This document shows positions 35,274 through 44,226 of a DNA stretch of 64,000 nucleotides, one piece after another. The stretch's first letter is position 1, and the number at the start of each line of letters is the position of its first letter. The translations under genes were made by a program, and so were the position numbers. The notes beneath the pieces were generated by a model that saw only the letters and a list, made by a program, of their open reading frames with translations, did no database searches and was not told where the DNA came from. This DNA comes from Holophagales bacterium (lineage in GTDB: Bacteria > Acidobacteriota > Thermoanaerobaculia > Multivoradales > Multivoraceae): contig VXVC01000007.1 of NCBI GenBank assembly GCA_009836625.1, positions 435,807 to 499,806 on the forward strand, given 5' to 3'.

Positions 35274-36722
35274 TCAGCCGTCGAGACCCGCCACCAGCTC
35301 GCGCTCGGATGGGACGCGCCTGAGTTCCTCGTGCCGGGGCCGGTGGGTCTCCTGGGTCATCAACGACACGACCACCATCGCAACCAGGCTGAACAACGGG
35401 GCCAGCAGCGTGTCCAGGCCGCGCCAGGCGTCCGTGACCGCGAAGTGAAGCACAAGCCGCGCGGCGCTGCCGGCGAGGACGCCGGCGAGCGCTCCGGTCG
35501 TGTTCGCCTTGCGCCAGAACAGGCCGAGCAGCAGGGGCACGAAGCAGCCGGCGAGGACGATGTCGAAGGCGAGGATGAGCAGGACGCCGGGCTCGGGCCG
35601 GACGTACGCGAAGACGACGGCGCCCGCCATCGTCGGCAGGGCGATCCAGCGAGAGAAGCGGAGCATCCGCCCGTCGTCCCAGGTCGAGCGGCTGTGACGC
35701 TGGACCAGGTTGCGGGTGATCACGTTCGCCAGGTCGAGCACCACGCCGCTCGCGGTCGACATGCTGGCCGCGATGATGCCCAGCAGGACCGCGCCTCCGA
35801 TCAGCAGCGGCAGGTCGGTCAGCGCCAGGTCCACGAGCAGGGAGGAACCCGCGTCGCGGCCGAAGTAGTGGGCGGAGAGGCCGATCAGCGAAACCGTGAG
35901 ACCGACGACGAGGGTCAGCCCGCCGGCGACGTAGCAGCCGCGCTTGGCCGAGCGGCCCGAATCGGCCGAGATCATTCGCTGGATGAAGTCGATGGCGACG
36001 ATGTCGCCCAGAGCGAGCGACCCGAGCGCCGCCCAGTTGACCAGCGCGCCGCTCTCCCGCGAGAACAGGCCCGCGAAACTCATCGCGCCTTCGGGAGCGG
36101 CGCTCAGCAGCGTGCCCCAGCCGTGGCTGCCGCCCAGCCAGACGAAGGCGACGACGATGCTGACGATGAAGATCGAGACCTGGAGCACGCTGGTGGCGAT
36201 CGTCGCGTAGAGACCTCCCGAGACCGCGTAGGCGAGGATGCAGAGCGCGACGGCGACCAGCATGGCGAGGTAGGGCGCTCCGAAGACGAGCTCGAACAGC
36301 AGGCCGAGGCCCGCCAGGTTGCCCGCGACCAGGACGACGTTGCTCAGCAGCATCAGGCACGCGGCCAGGGTCTCGGTCGGCACGCTGTACCGGCGCCGGT
36401 AGAAGTCGGCCAGGGTCATCAGCCGCATGCGATGCAGAGGTTCGGCGAACCAGGTGCCGGCGATGAACAGGCACAGGGCAAGCCCGACCGGAATCACCGC
36501 GCCGGCCCAGAAACCGCCCGAGTGAACGAGCGACGCGTTGCCGACCGAGCCGTTCGCGTCGAACGCCTGAGCGCACAGAGTGATGCCGACGACGCCGACC
36601 GGCATCGCGTTGCCGGCGACGTAGTAGTTCGTCGCCCGGCCGCGGATCTTCGCGTAGGTGCGGACGCCGACGTACAACGTCAGGGCGACGAAGAGGAGAA
36701 CGGCGATGCCGATCGCTGACAC
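35274..36722 (-). CDS. Sodium/solute symporter (SSS family)
   Basis: Membrane protein of 482 residues with about thirteen helices. The family hallmarks are the N-terminal NYYVAGNAMPVGVVGITLCAQ, GGLYATIATSVLQ around helix 6, and GIIAASMSTASGVVLDLANVITRNL near the middle, which contains the sodium-binding small residues. Members import proline, pantothenate, sugars or osmolytes; the ligand here is unknown, though the surroundings favour an amino or imino acid. GTG at 36722 places its start clear of the divergent M28 promoter; the frame is open up to 36788. Convergent with the upstream plus-strand gene, 11 bases between stops. Confidence 0.86.
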   Translation of the reverse strand: MSAIGIAVLLFVALTLYVGVRTYAKIRGRATNYYVAGNAMPVGVVGITLCAQAFDANGSVGNASLVHSGGFWAGAVIPVGLALCLFIAGTWFAEPLHRMRLMTLADFYRRRYSVPTETLAACLMLLSNVVLVAGNLAGLGLLFELVFGAPYLAMLVAVALCILAYAVSGGLYATIATSVLQVSIFIVSIVVAFVWLGGSHGWGTLLSAAPEGAMSFAGLFSRESGALVNWAALGSLALGDIVAIDFIQRMISADSGRSAKRGCYVAGGLTLVVGLTVSLIGLSAHYFGRDAGSSLLVDLALTDLPLLIGGAVLLGIIAASMSTASGVVLDLANVITRNLVQRHSRSTWDDGRMLRFSRWIALPTMAGAVVFAYVRPEPGVLLILAFDIVLAGCFVPLLLGLFWRKANTTGALAGVLAGSAARLVLHFAVTDAWRGLDTLLAPLFSLVAMVVVSLMTQETHRPRHEELRRVPSERELVAGLDG

Positions 36723-36761
36723 GGCGGCAGTGTAGTGGCCATGTGATCCCGGCGCCGCCTG

Positions 36762-36767
36762 TATAGT
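36762..36767 (+). promoter_or_regulatory. Candidate -10 element for the M28/imino-acid operon
   Basis: TATAGT matches five of six bases of the sigma-70 -10 consensus and is preceded by TG (TGTATAGT). No good -35 hexamer is seen 17 bases upstream. It lies about 40 bases before the GTG of the peptidase gene in the 83-base divergent gap shared with the symporter gene, with GGAGG further downstream at 36790-36794. Confidence 0.38.
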
Positions 36768-36805
36768 GCCGAACGACCAGTAGAACACGGAGGTTCGAAG
36801 ACTCG

Positions 36806-38419
36806 GTGATCGCGCGCGGTGTCAACCGGATGCCCGCCCTCGTCGCTCTCGCGGCGACGCTCGCGGCGTGCGGGATCCCGGCCGGCGAAGAGGGCGCCGG
36901 CGGATCGGCCGCCTCCCCGGAGACAGTCGACCTCGATGTCGTCGCCGAACTCCGCGACGAGGGCTTCAACCGCTCCCGCGTCATGGAGTTCGCCCACGTC
37001 CTGACCGACCTCTACGGCCCCAGGTACGCGAACTCCCCCTCTTACGACGGCGCCGCCAGTTGGGCTCGCGACACTCTGGAGGAGTTCGGTCTCCAGGCGA
37101 CGCTCGAACCCTGGGGCGAGTTCGGCTACGCCTGGGAGAACCGCCACACTTCGGTTCACATCACGGCGCCGCAGTACCAGCCGGTCATCGGCTACGCGCA
37201 GCCGGGCACCCGGAGCACGGACGGCAGGGTCGCCGGACCGGTAACCGCGGTCGACCTCAGCGGCGTCGAGACGCGGGACGACCTGGAAGCCCTGCAAGCA
37301 CGGCTCGGGGCGTCGATTCTCCTCGTCTCGCCCCAGCGGGAACTGGTGCCGAACTTCTCGCCGCAGGCGGTCCGGCTGTCGGACGAGGAACTCAGCGGCA
37401 TGGCCCGCCTCGAGATCGACCCGCGGAACAACCCCAGCCGGTCGAGGGACGACGACGAGACCGCACCCGAACTGACGCGCCACGACATCGAGACGTTCCT
37501 GGAAGGGCAAGGCGTCGCCGTGCTGGTCGAGATCGGTTCCACCAACGTCGGCCCGATGGACAAGGGGATCGTCCACGTCTCGGGCGACGGTCCGCTGCCG
37601 CTGGACGAACCGGTGCCGATGCCCCGCGTCGTGGTCGCGCCCGAGCACTACAACCGGATGATGAGGCTGCTGGCCGCCGGAACGCCGGTCGAGATGGAGA
37701 TCGAGGTCCGCAACGTCCTCAGCGACGACGATCCGCTCGACTACAACGTGATCGCCGATCTGCCCGGAAGCGACCTCGCCCACGAGGTCGTGATGATCGG
37801 CGGCCACCTGGACGCGGAGCCGGCCGGCACCGGCGCCACCGACAACGCCTCCGGAAGCGCGATCGTGATGGAAGCGATGCGCCTGCTACAGGCAGCCGGC
37901 CTCGAACCCCGCCGCACGATCCGGGCCGCGCTCTGGGGCGCCGAGGAGAGCGGCCTGCTCGGTTCCCGGGCCTACGTCCGCGAGCACTTCGGCGACCCGG
38001 AGGCGACCGAGAAGCCCGCCGCCCACGCCAATCTGTCCGTCTACTTCAACGTCGACTGGTACGGCCGCTTCCGCGGCATGTACTTGCAGGGCAACGACGC
38101 CTCCCGGCCGATCTTCGAGGCCTGGATGGAACCCTTCCACGACGTGGGCATGTCCTGGATCGTGCCCGGCAACACCGGCGGCACGGACCACATGGCCTTT
38201 CTCGAAGCCGGCTTGCAGGGCTACCAGTTCATCCAGGACGACCTCGAGTTCTTCAACGCGACATTCCACACGAACATGGACGTCTACGACCGTCTGATCG
38301 CCGACGACCTCAGGCAGGCGTCCGTCATCCTGGCCAGCTTCGCCTACCATGCCGCGCTGCGCGACGAGCTCTTCCCGCGCGCCGACGGCCTCGCCAACGG
38401 GCGTCGTTGGCACAAGTAG
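36806..38419 (+). CDS. M28-family metallopeptidase, probable lipoprotein
   Basis: Protein of 537 residues. The signal ends in a lipobox LAATLAACG (Cys at about residue 22), so the enzyme should be membrane-anchored outside the cytoplasm. A protease-associated-like insert precedes the dizinc peptidase core: H334 and D in GGHLDAEPAGTGATDNASG, the catalytic/metal pair in WGAEESGLLGS, and D/H in GGTDHMAFLEAG. M28 enzymes are amino- or carboxypeptidases. As the first gene of an operon for imino-acid uptake and breakdown, it may release such residues from peptides. GGAGG lies a little far (13 bases) from the GTG; an ATG at 36830 is an alternative. Confidence 0.88.
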   Translation: MIARGVNRMPALVALAATLAACGIPAGEEGAGGSAASPETVDLDVVAELRDEGFNRSRVMEFAHVLTDLYGPRYANSPSYDGAASWARDTLEEFGLQATLEPWGEFGYAWENRHTSVHITAPQYQPVIGYAQPGTRSTDGRVAGPVTAVDLSGVETRDDLEALQARLGASILLVSPQRELVPNFSPQAVRLSDEELSGMARLEIDPRNNPSRSRDDDETAPELTRHDIETFLEGQGVAVLVEIGSTNVGPMDKGIVHVSGDGPLPLDEPVPMPRVVVAPEHYNRMMRLLAAGTPVEMEIEVRNVLSDDDPLDYNVIADLPGSDLAHEVVMIGGHLDAEPAGTGATDNASGSAIVMEAMRLLQAAGLEPRRTIRAALWGAEESGLLGSRAYVREHFGDPEATEKPAAHANLSVYFNVDWYGRFRGMYLQGNDASRPIFEAWMEPFHDVGMSWIVPGNTGGTDHMAFLEAGLQGYQFIQDDLEFFNATFHTNMDVYDRLIADDLRQASVILASFAYHAALRDELFPRADGLANGRRWHK

Positions 38420-38449
38420 CCGCGGGATCGGCCGGAGGCAGGAGCACTC

Positions 38450-39505
38450 ATGGAGTACCGCGTACTGGGACGGACCGGGGTCAAGGTCGCTCCTCTCTGC
38501 TTCGGCAGCGACAACTTCGCCGATCCGACGCCGGAGCCGGAGTGCGTGCGGATGCTGGAGACGGCGATGGACGCCGGCATCAACCTGATCGACACCGGCG
38601 AGGTCTACGCCGAAGGCGAGGGCGAGCGGGTCATCGGCCGGACGCTCAAGGCGAACGGCCGCCGCCATGAGCTGCTGATCGCCACCAAGGTCGATCACGG
38701 CCGCCGGGTCGTCGGCCAGAGCGTCGTGGACTACACGGGCAGCATCGGCCCCAACGAGTACGGCCACTCGCGGGTCAACCTGATCCGCGCCTGCGAAGGC
38801 TCGCTCCGGAGGCTGCAGACCGACTACATCGACCTCTACCAACTGCATCGGCCCTCGCCCGAGATGCCGTTCGACGAGACCCTGAGGGCCCTGGACGACC
38901 TGGTGCGGGCAGGGAAGATTCGCTACATCGGCTGCTCGACTCACCCGGCCTGGATGGTCGCGGAAGCCGTGATGACGAGCGAAATGAAGGGCTACGCCCG
39001 CTTCGCCAGCGAGCAGCCCCCCTACAACCTGCTGGACCGCCGGATCGAGAACGAACTGATCCCGATGTGCAAGCGCCTCGGTCTCGGCATCATCACCTGG
39101 GCGCCGATGGCAATGGGCGTGCTCGCCGGCCGCTATCTCAGCGACTCCGACTATCCCGAGGGCTCGCGCGCCGCGCTGCGCGGCGGCTTCTACGCCGACC
39201 GCGTTACCCGAGCCGGCATCGACGTCGGCCGCAAGTTCGCCGAGATCGCGGCCGACTCCGGCCTCACTCCAGCCCAGTTCGCGATCCTATGGACCAAGGA
39301 TCAGCCCGGCATCACCGCGCCTCTCATCGGGCCGCGGACGCTCAGGCACCTCGAAGACCTCCTGCCGGTGCTCGACATGAGCTTGAGCGACGAGCAACGG
39401 GCCGCCTGCGACGCGCTGGTGCCACCCGGCAGCGTCGTCGCCGACTTCCACAACACGGCGGGCTGGATGAAGATGACGGTCATGCCGCCCGGCGGGAGCG
39501 CCTGA
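38450..39505 (+). CDS. Aldo/keto reductase
   Basis: NAD(P)H-dependent reductase of 351 residues with a TIM-barrel fold. The catalytic tetrad can be seen: Asp in LIDTGEVYAEGEGE with Tyr following, Lys in LIATKVDHG, and His in DLYQLHRPSPE. It resembles the AKR11/12-like YhdN/IolS group. It sits 30 bases after the peptidase and two bases before the proline-racemase-family gene, so it is in the same operon. Its carbonyl substrate is unknown; it may handle an aldehyde or keto acid from imino-acid breakdown. Confidence 0.88.
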   Translation: MEYRVLGRTGVKVAPLCFGSDNFADPTPEPECVRMLETAMDAGINLIDTGEVYAEGEGERVIGRTLKANGRRHELLIATKVDHGRRVVGQSVVDYTGSIGPNEYGHSRVNLIRACEGSLRRLQTDYIDLYQLHRPSPEMPFDETLRALDDLVRAGKIRYIGCSTHPAWMVAEAVMTSEMKGYARFASEQPPYNLLDRRIENELIPMCKRLGLGIITWAPMAMGVLAGRYLSDSDYPEGSRAALRGGFYADRVTRAGIDVGRKFAEIAADSGLTPAQFAILWTKDQPGITAPLIGPRTLRHLEDLLPVLDMSLSDEQRAACDALVPPGSVVADFHNTAGWMKMTVMPPGGSA

Positions 39506-39507
39506 GA

Positions 39508-40578
39508 GTGCGCGTCTCGAACGTGATCCACGCCGTCGACACGCACGTCGGCGGCGAGCCCGGCCGCGTGATCGTCGGCGGCGTCCTCGACGTCCCCGGC
39601 TCGACCATGTTCGAGAAGATGCGCTACCTCGAAACCGAGGCGGACGAGCTGCGCCTGCGCATGCTGCGCGAGCCGCGCGGCTATCCGGCCGCGAACTGCA
39701 ACCTGATCCTGCCGGCGACCCATCCCGACGCGGTGGCCGGCTACGTGATCATGGAGCAGGTCGAATACCCGGGCATGTCGGGGACGAACACGATCGCCGT
39801 CGTCACCGTGCTGATCGAGACCGGGATGGTGCCGCATACAGAACCCGTCACCGAACTCACTCTGGAGTCGCCCGCGGGCCTGATCCGGGTGCGCGCCGAC
39901 GTCGAGCGGGGCAAGGTGAAGCGGGTCGAGTTCGAGAACGTGCCCGCCTTCGCCGTCCACCTCGACGCCGTGCTCGACGTTCCGGAAGTCGGCAAGATCA
40001 CCGTCGACGTCACGTACGGCGGCATGTTCTACGTCATCGCCGACGCCGACCAGGTCGGCCTCACCCTGGCGCCGGACGAGGCCGCCGAAGCGACCCGGGT
40101 CGGCGAGATGATCAAGGCGGCCTGCCAGGAGCAGCTTCCGCCCCCCGTGCATCCCCTGAACCCGGAGATCCGCGGAGTGACGATCGGCCAGCTCTCGGCG
40201 CCGCCGCTCAACCCCGGATCCCACCGGCGGAACACGGTGATCGTCTCGACCGGCAAGCTCGACTGGAACAAGCCGCTGACCTGGACCGGCGCCCTCGACC
40301 GCTCGCCCTGCGGCACCGGCACCTGCGCCAAGATGGCGGCGATGTGGGCCAAGGGCGAGTTGCCCCTCGGCCAGGACTTCGTGCACGAGGGCGTGCTCGG
40401 CACGACGTTCACGGGCCGAATGGTGCGGGAGACGACGGTCGGCGACGTCGACGCCGCGGTGCCGGCGCTGGCGGGGACCGCGTGGATTACCGGCTTTGCC
40501 CAGTACGTCGTCGATCCGGAAGATCCGTTCCCGAACGGGTTCACGGTCGGCGACATCTGGGGAGGACACGAGGAGTGA
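39508..40578 (+). CDS. Proline racemase superfamily enzyme (hydroxyproline epimerase/dehydratase type)
   Basis: Protein of 356 residues of the PLP-independent proline racemase fold. The second catalytic cysteine is present: C268 in DRSPCGTGTCA. The first, usually Cys in racemases and 4-hydroxyproline 2-epimerases, is Ser91 here (YPGMSGTNTI). In this superfamily replacement of the first Cys by Thr or Ser is associated with trans-3-hydroxyproline dehydratase activity, sometimes with epimerase activity retained. The likely product would be delta-1-pyrroline-2-carboxylate or an epimer. GTG start two bases after the aldo/keto reductase stop. Confidence 0.88.
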   Translation: MRVSNVIHAVDTHVGGEPGRVIVGGVLDVPGSTMFEKMRYLETEADELRLRMLREPRGYPAANCNLILPATHPDAVAGYVIMEQVEYPGMSGTNTIAVVTVLIETGMVPHTEPVTELTLESPAGLIRVRADVERGKVKRVEFENVPAFAVHLDAVLDVPEVGKITVDVTYGGMFYVIADADQVGLTLAPDEAAEATRVGEMIKAACQEQLPPPVHPLNPEIRGVTIGQLSAPPLNPGSHRRNTVIVSTGKLDWNKPLTWTGALDRSPCGTGTCAKMAAMWAKGELPLGQDFVHEGVLGTTFTGRMVRETTVGDVDAAVPALAGTAWITGFAQYVVDPEDPFPNGFTVGDIWGGHEE

Positions 40579-40583
40579 GTGCG

Positions 40584-41333
40584 ATGAGCGAAGACAGAGT
40601 GATGGTCGTCACCGGCGCGTCGAGCGGCCTGGGAGCCGAGGTCTGCGAGCACTTCGCGCTCAAGGGCTACAGGGTCGTCATGAACTACCTGATCGAGCCC
40701 GAGGCGCAGGCGACCTACGACCGCATCGCCGCCAGCGTGGGTAGCACCGACCGGCTGATGAAGGTCCAGGCCGACGTCGCCAGCCGGGAACAGGTGCGCG
40801 CGATGTTCGACGCCGTGATCGAACGGTTCGGCCAGGTCGACATCCTGATCAACTTCGCCGGCATCAACCGGGACGCACCCTTCACGGAATTGACCGACGA
40901 CATGTGGGACTCGGTCGTCTCCGCGCATCTCCGCGGCCACTTCGTCTGCGGCCAGGAGTTCCTGTTCCACAACCCCGACCGGCCCGGAGTGATCATCAAC
41001 CTGGGCGCCGCCTGCGGCCAGATCGGGCGCAAGAACGGAGCGAACTTCTGCAGCGCGAAGGGCGGCGTGATCGCGCTGACCAAGTGCATGGCCCAGGAAC
41101 TGGCGCCCAGGGTCCGCGTCAACTGCCTCGTGCCGGGATCCGTCAGGACACGCGAGGTCATCGACCGCTACCACCTGGAGACCGAGGACGGCCTGGCGAA
41201 GGAACTCGCCACCCTGCCGATGGGACGGCTGGGTGAGTTCGAGGACATCACCCGGATGGTCGACTGCATGATCGGCTCCGAGTTCACGACCGGCGCCACC
41301 TTCTACGCCAACGGCGGCCAGTACATGCATTGA
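40584..41333 (+). CDS. SDR-fold protein lacking the catalytic Ser and Tyr
   Basis: Short-chain dehydrogenase/reductase fold of 249 residues. The cofactor loop TGASSGLGAEV and the NAG-like NFAGINRDAPF are intact. The expected YxxxK motif reads F155-C-S-A-K159, so Tyr is Phe, and the catalytic Ser 13 residues earlier is Ala142 in NLGAACGQIG. The C-terminal half (RVRVNCLVPGSVRT) is normal. It may bind NAD(P) without classical reductase chemistry, or use other residues. GGAG precedes the ATG at 40584; a GTG at 40575 is also possible. The stop overlaps dctQ. Confidence 0.85.
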   Translation: MSEDRVMVVTGASSGLGAEVCEHFALKGYRVVMNYLIEPEAQATYDRIAASVGSTDRLMKVQADVASREQVRAMFDAVIERFGQVDILINFAGINRDAPFTELTDDMWDSVVSAHLRGHFVCGQEFLFHNPDRPGVIINLGAACGQIGRKNGANFCSAKGGVIALTKCMAQELAPRVRVNCLVPGSVRTREVIDRYHLETEDGLAKELATLPMGRLGEFEDITRMVDCMIGSEFTTGATFYANGGQYMH

Positions 41334-41815
41334 AGCGCCTCGGCGCCATGCTCCGGGCATTGTTCCGCCATCCGCTCGAGGTGGCGGTCTGCACGATCCT
41401 CGTCGCCCTGGTCGCGGTCACCTTCTCCCAGGTCGTCTTCCGGTACGTGCTAGAGGCTTCGCTCTCCTGGTCGGAGGAGCTCGCCCGCTTCCTCCTGATG
41501 TGGCTCGCCGCCCTCTCCACGGCCTACGCGATGAAAACGGGCGCGCACTTCGCGCTTCACTTCGTCGTCGACCGGACGCCGCCGGCCATGCGGCGGCTCA
41601 TCGGTTCGGCGGTCGCGTTTTCCGCGTCCGCGTTCCTGGCCGTCTTCGCGTACCAGTCGCTCCGTTTCGCGATCGAGGTGCACGACATGCTGGCGCCGGC
41701 GACGCGCATGTCGATGGCGGTCCCGTACTCGTCGGCCTTCGTGGGCAGCACGCTGACCCTCTACTACGTGCTCGTGAACTGGGGCCGGGAACTGCGGGAA
41801 CAGGGACGGGAGTAG
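41330..41815 (+). CDS. TRAP transporter small permease (DctQ family)
   Basis: Membrane protein of 161 residues with four helices and the DctQ motif SWSEELARFLLMWLAALSTAYAM after helix 2. It forms the transporter with the large permease encoded next. The TTG start overlaps the preceding stop as TTGA, and an ATG at 41348 is possible. Confidence 0.9.
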   Translation: MKRLGAMLRALFRHPLEVAVCTILVALVAVTFSQVVFRYVLEASLSWSEELARFLLMWLAALSTAYAMKTGAHFALHFVVDRTPPAMRRLIGSAVAFSASAFLAVFAYQSLRFAIEVHDMLAPATRMSMAVPYSSAFVGSTLTLYYVLVNWGRELREQGRE

Positions 41816-41828
41816 GACCTCAGGGACG

Positions 41829-43109
41829 ATGGGAATCCTGGTCATCCTGACCCTGGTGGCGGCGCTGCTGCTCGGCGTGCCGGTGGCCATCGCCCTCGCC
41901 CTCGCGGCAATGGTCGGCCTGCTCTACAGCTCGCCCGAGTTCCTGATCGTCCTGCCGCAGAAGTTCCTCGCCGGGCTGGACTCGTTCCCGCTACTGGCGG
42001 TGCCGCTGTTCGTGCTCGCCGGGGCGCTCATCTCGCACGGCGGCATGGCGCGCCGGATCGTCGACCTGGCGATGCAGTTCGTCGGCCGCCTGCCGGGCGG
42101 CCTCGGCCTGGTCGTCATCCTGTCGACGATGCTGTTCTCCGGCATCTCCGGCTCGCCGAGCGCGAACACGGCCGCCATCGGCTCGGTCGCCCTGCCCGCC
42201 ATGCGCCAGCGGCAGTATCCACCGCCGTTCGCGACGGCCGTCTTCGCCTCGGCCGGCGGCGTCTCGACCCTGGTGCCGCCAGCGATCGACCTGATCATCA
42301 TCGGCGTCGTCTCGGGGATGTCGATCGGCGCCCTGTTCGCGGCCGGCGTCACCCCGGCGATCGTGCTGGGCCTGGCCCTGATGGGGATGACCTACATTCG
42401 CGCCCTCAACCTGAATCTGCCGCTCGAGGCGAAGGCGCCCTGGGCGCAGAGGCTCCGCGTGATCCGCGACGGCATCCTGCCCCTGTTCATGATCGTCATC
42501 ATCCTCGGCGGCATCTACGGCGGTGTCTTCACGCCGACCGAGGCGTCCGCCGTCGCCGTCGTCTACGGCGCTCTCGTGTCCTTCTTCGTCTACCGGGAAC
42601 TGAAGCTCGAGGACGTCCCGAAGATCCTGCTCCAGACCGCGTCGCTCTCCGGTGTCGTCCTGTTCGTACTGGGGACGGCGTCCATGTTCTCCTTCGTCCT
42701 CACCTTCGAGCGGCTGCCGCACCTGCTGGCGGAGGGGATCTCGACCCACGCGCCCAACTGGATCGTCTTCATCCTCTTCGTCCACCTGATCTTCCTGTTC
42801 CTCGGCATGGTGATGGACGCCCTGCCACCGATCATCATCCTGATGCCCATTCTCCTGCCGGCGGCGATCGCACTCGGCATGGACCCGCTCCACTTCGGCA
42901 TCCTGGTCGCTGCCAACGTCGGCATCGGCATGATCTCGCCACCGGTCGGCATCTGCCTGTACGTCGCCTGCGGCATCTCGAAGACGCCGATCGAGAAGGT
43001 GACGCCCAAACTGCTGCCCTTCCTCGCGCTGCTGCTCATCATGCTGCTGGTGATCACCTTCGTGCCCGGGGTCACGCTCTGGCTGCCGGAGGCGCTCGGC
43101 TATGAGTAG
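41829..43109 (+). CDS. TRAP transporter large permease (DctM family)
   Basis: Membrane protein of 426 residues with about twelve helices; the ion-coupled translocation subunit. Family motifs include LAVPLFVLAGALISHGGMARRIVDLA, the conserved GISGSPSANTAAIGSVALPAM and GGVFTPTEASAVAVVYG. It ends NVGIGMISPPVGICLYVACGI, followed by a last helix. The stop overlaps the start of the binding-protein gene by eight bases. Confidence 0.95.
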   Translation: MGILVILTLVAALLLGVPVAIALALAAMVGLLYSSPEFLIVLPQKFLAGLDSFPLLAVPLFVLAGALISHGGMARRIVDLAMQFVGRLPGGLGLVVILSTMLFSGISGSPSANTAAIGSVALPAMRQRQYPPPFATAVFASAGGVSTLVPPAIDLIIIGVVSGMSIGALFAAGVTPAIVLGLALMGMTYIRALNLNLPLEAKAPWAQRLRVIRDGILPLFMIVIILGGIYGGVFTPTEASAVAVVYGALVSFFVYRELKLEDVPKILLQTASLSGVVLFVLGTASMFSFVLTFERLPHLLAEGISTHAPNWIVFILFVHLIFLFLGMVMDALPPIIILMPILLPAAIALGMDPLHFGILVAANVGIGMISPPVGICLYVACGISKTPIEKVTPKLLPFLALLLIMLLVITFVPGVTLWLPEALGYE

Positions 43110-44181
43110 CCCTCGCCGCCGCCTGCCGGTGCGCGGGTCTTCTGACCCGCTGCCGCCGAAGGCGGCCAGGAGAACGCGCCGGCCGTCAGGCCGGCTCCAT
43201 TCCGGCGGCGCCGCCGCGTTCCTCGCGCTCTGCGCCATCTCCCTCCTCGCCAGCTGCCGCGGCAGCGACGGCGTCACCGTGCTCAAGGTCGCGCACAACG
43301 GGCCGGCCGAACACCCTTTCCAGGCGGGATTCGAGGAGTTCAGCCGGGTCCTCGAGGAACGGTCCGGCGGCGCCGTGACGGTGCAGATCTTCGAGAACGA
43401 GCAGCTCGGCACCGAGGAAGAGGCGACCCTGATGGTCAAGCTGGGCGCACTGGCCGCCTCGGCCGCGAGCGCCGGCGGCGGCATCTCCGCCTTCGTCCCG
43501 GAGGCGGAGATCTTCAACTTCCCCTTCATCTTCCGCGACCTCGACCACTTCTACCGGGTGGTCGACGGACCGATCGGCGAGCGCGTCGCCGCCCGGATCG
43601 AGGAGGAGCTCGACGTCCTCGTGCTCGGCTACTGGTTCGCCGGCCGCCGGAACGCCTGGAACGCGGAACGGCCGATCGTCACACCCGACGACTTCGAGGG
43701 CCTCAAGATCCGGGTCATCCCGACCCCGATCCTGGTCGACACCTTCAACGCCCTCGGCGCGCAGGCGACGCCGATGTCGTTCGGCGAGCTCTACTCGGCG
43801 CTCGAACAGGGCGTCGTCGACGGCGCGGAAACGGACCACGTCGATCTCTACGGAGAGCGTTTCTACGAGGTCACGAAGTACGTGTCGTACACGCGGCACC
43901 TCTACCTGGCCGTGGCGCTGATCTTCAGCCGCAAGCTCTACGACGAGCTGCCCCCGGATCTCCAGGAGGCGGTGCTCGACGCCGGCAAAGCGTCGGTCCA
44001 GGTCGAGCGGGAGGCGATGGCGTCGATGACCGCCGAAGCCCTCGCCGAACTGGAGAAACTGGGGATCGAGTTCAACGAGATCGACCGCACGCTGTTCGAG
44101 GACAGGGTGCGGCAGGTCTACGTCGACAACGCAGAGAAAGTCGGCGGAATGACGGCGATCGAGGAGGTCGCCCGGCAGTAG
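43102..44181 (+). CDS. TRAP transporter substrate-binding protein (DctP family), lipoprotein
   Basis: Protein of 359 residues. The mature domain is a DctP receptor: LKVAHNGPAEHPFQAGFEEFSR, the ligand-carboxylate arginine region GLKIRVIPTPILVDTFNALGAQATPMSFGELYSALEQGVVDGAE, and LYLAVALIFSRKLYDELPPD. The signal h-region AAAFLALCAISLLASC places the lipidated Cys at residue 52. The preceding 36 residues are exceptionally long and arginine-rich, and residues 9-32 are encoded by a genomic hairpin repeat (43127-43195). There is no later start codon before the h-region except GTG at 43129, inside the repeat. Ligand unknown; context suggests an imino acid or its acid derivative. Confidence 0.92.
   Translation: MSSPRRRLPVRGSSDPLPPKAARRTRRPSGRLHSGGAAAFLALCAISLLASCRGSDGVTVLKVAHNGPAEHPFQAGFEEFSRVLEERSGGAVTVQIFENEQLGTEEEATLMVKLGALAASAASAGGGISAFVPEAEIFNFPFIFRDLDHFYRVVDGPIGERVAARIEEELDVLVLGYWFAGRRNAWNAERPIVTPDDFEGLKIRVIPTPILVDTFNALGAQATPMSFGELYSALEQGVVDGAETDHVDLYGERFYEVTKYVSYTRHLYLAVALIFSRKLYDELPPDLQEAVLDAGKASVQVEREAMASMTAEALAELEKLGIEFNEIDRTLFEDRVRQVYVDNAEKVGGMTAIEEVARQ
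43127..43195 (+). repeat. Hairpin repeat, copy 2, inside the dctP signal-peptide coding region
   Basis: CGGTGCGC leads into three consecutive hairpins: GCGGGTC-TTCT-GACCCGC (43133-43150), GCCGCC-GAA-GGCGGC (43152-43166) and GCCGGCC-GTCA-GGCCGGC (43178-43195). It is read through as protein (LPVRGSSDP onward). The same head and the GAA-loop hairpin recur at 50673-50722 in another gene. Confidence 0.75.
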
Positions 44182-44226
44182 CGCACTGAAGTAACGGACT
44201 CACGGAGTCAGAACAGGAGCAGGACA

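Noticed and set aside
36723-36788. Longer N-terminus for the sodium/solute symporter
   Set aside because: It would reach into the divergent promoter region and adds residues with no similarity to the family N-terminus.
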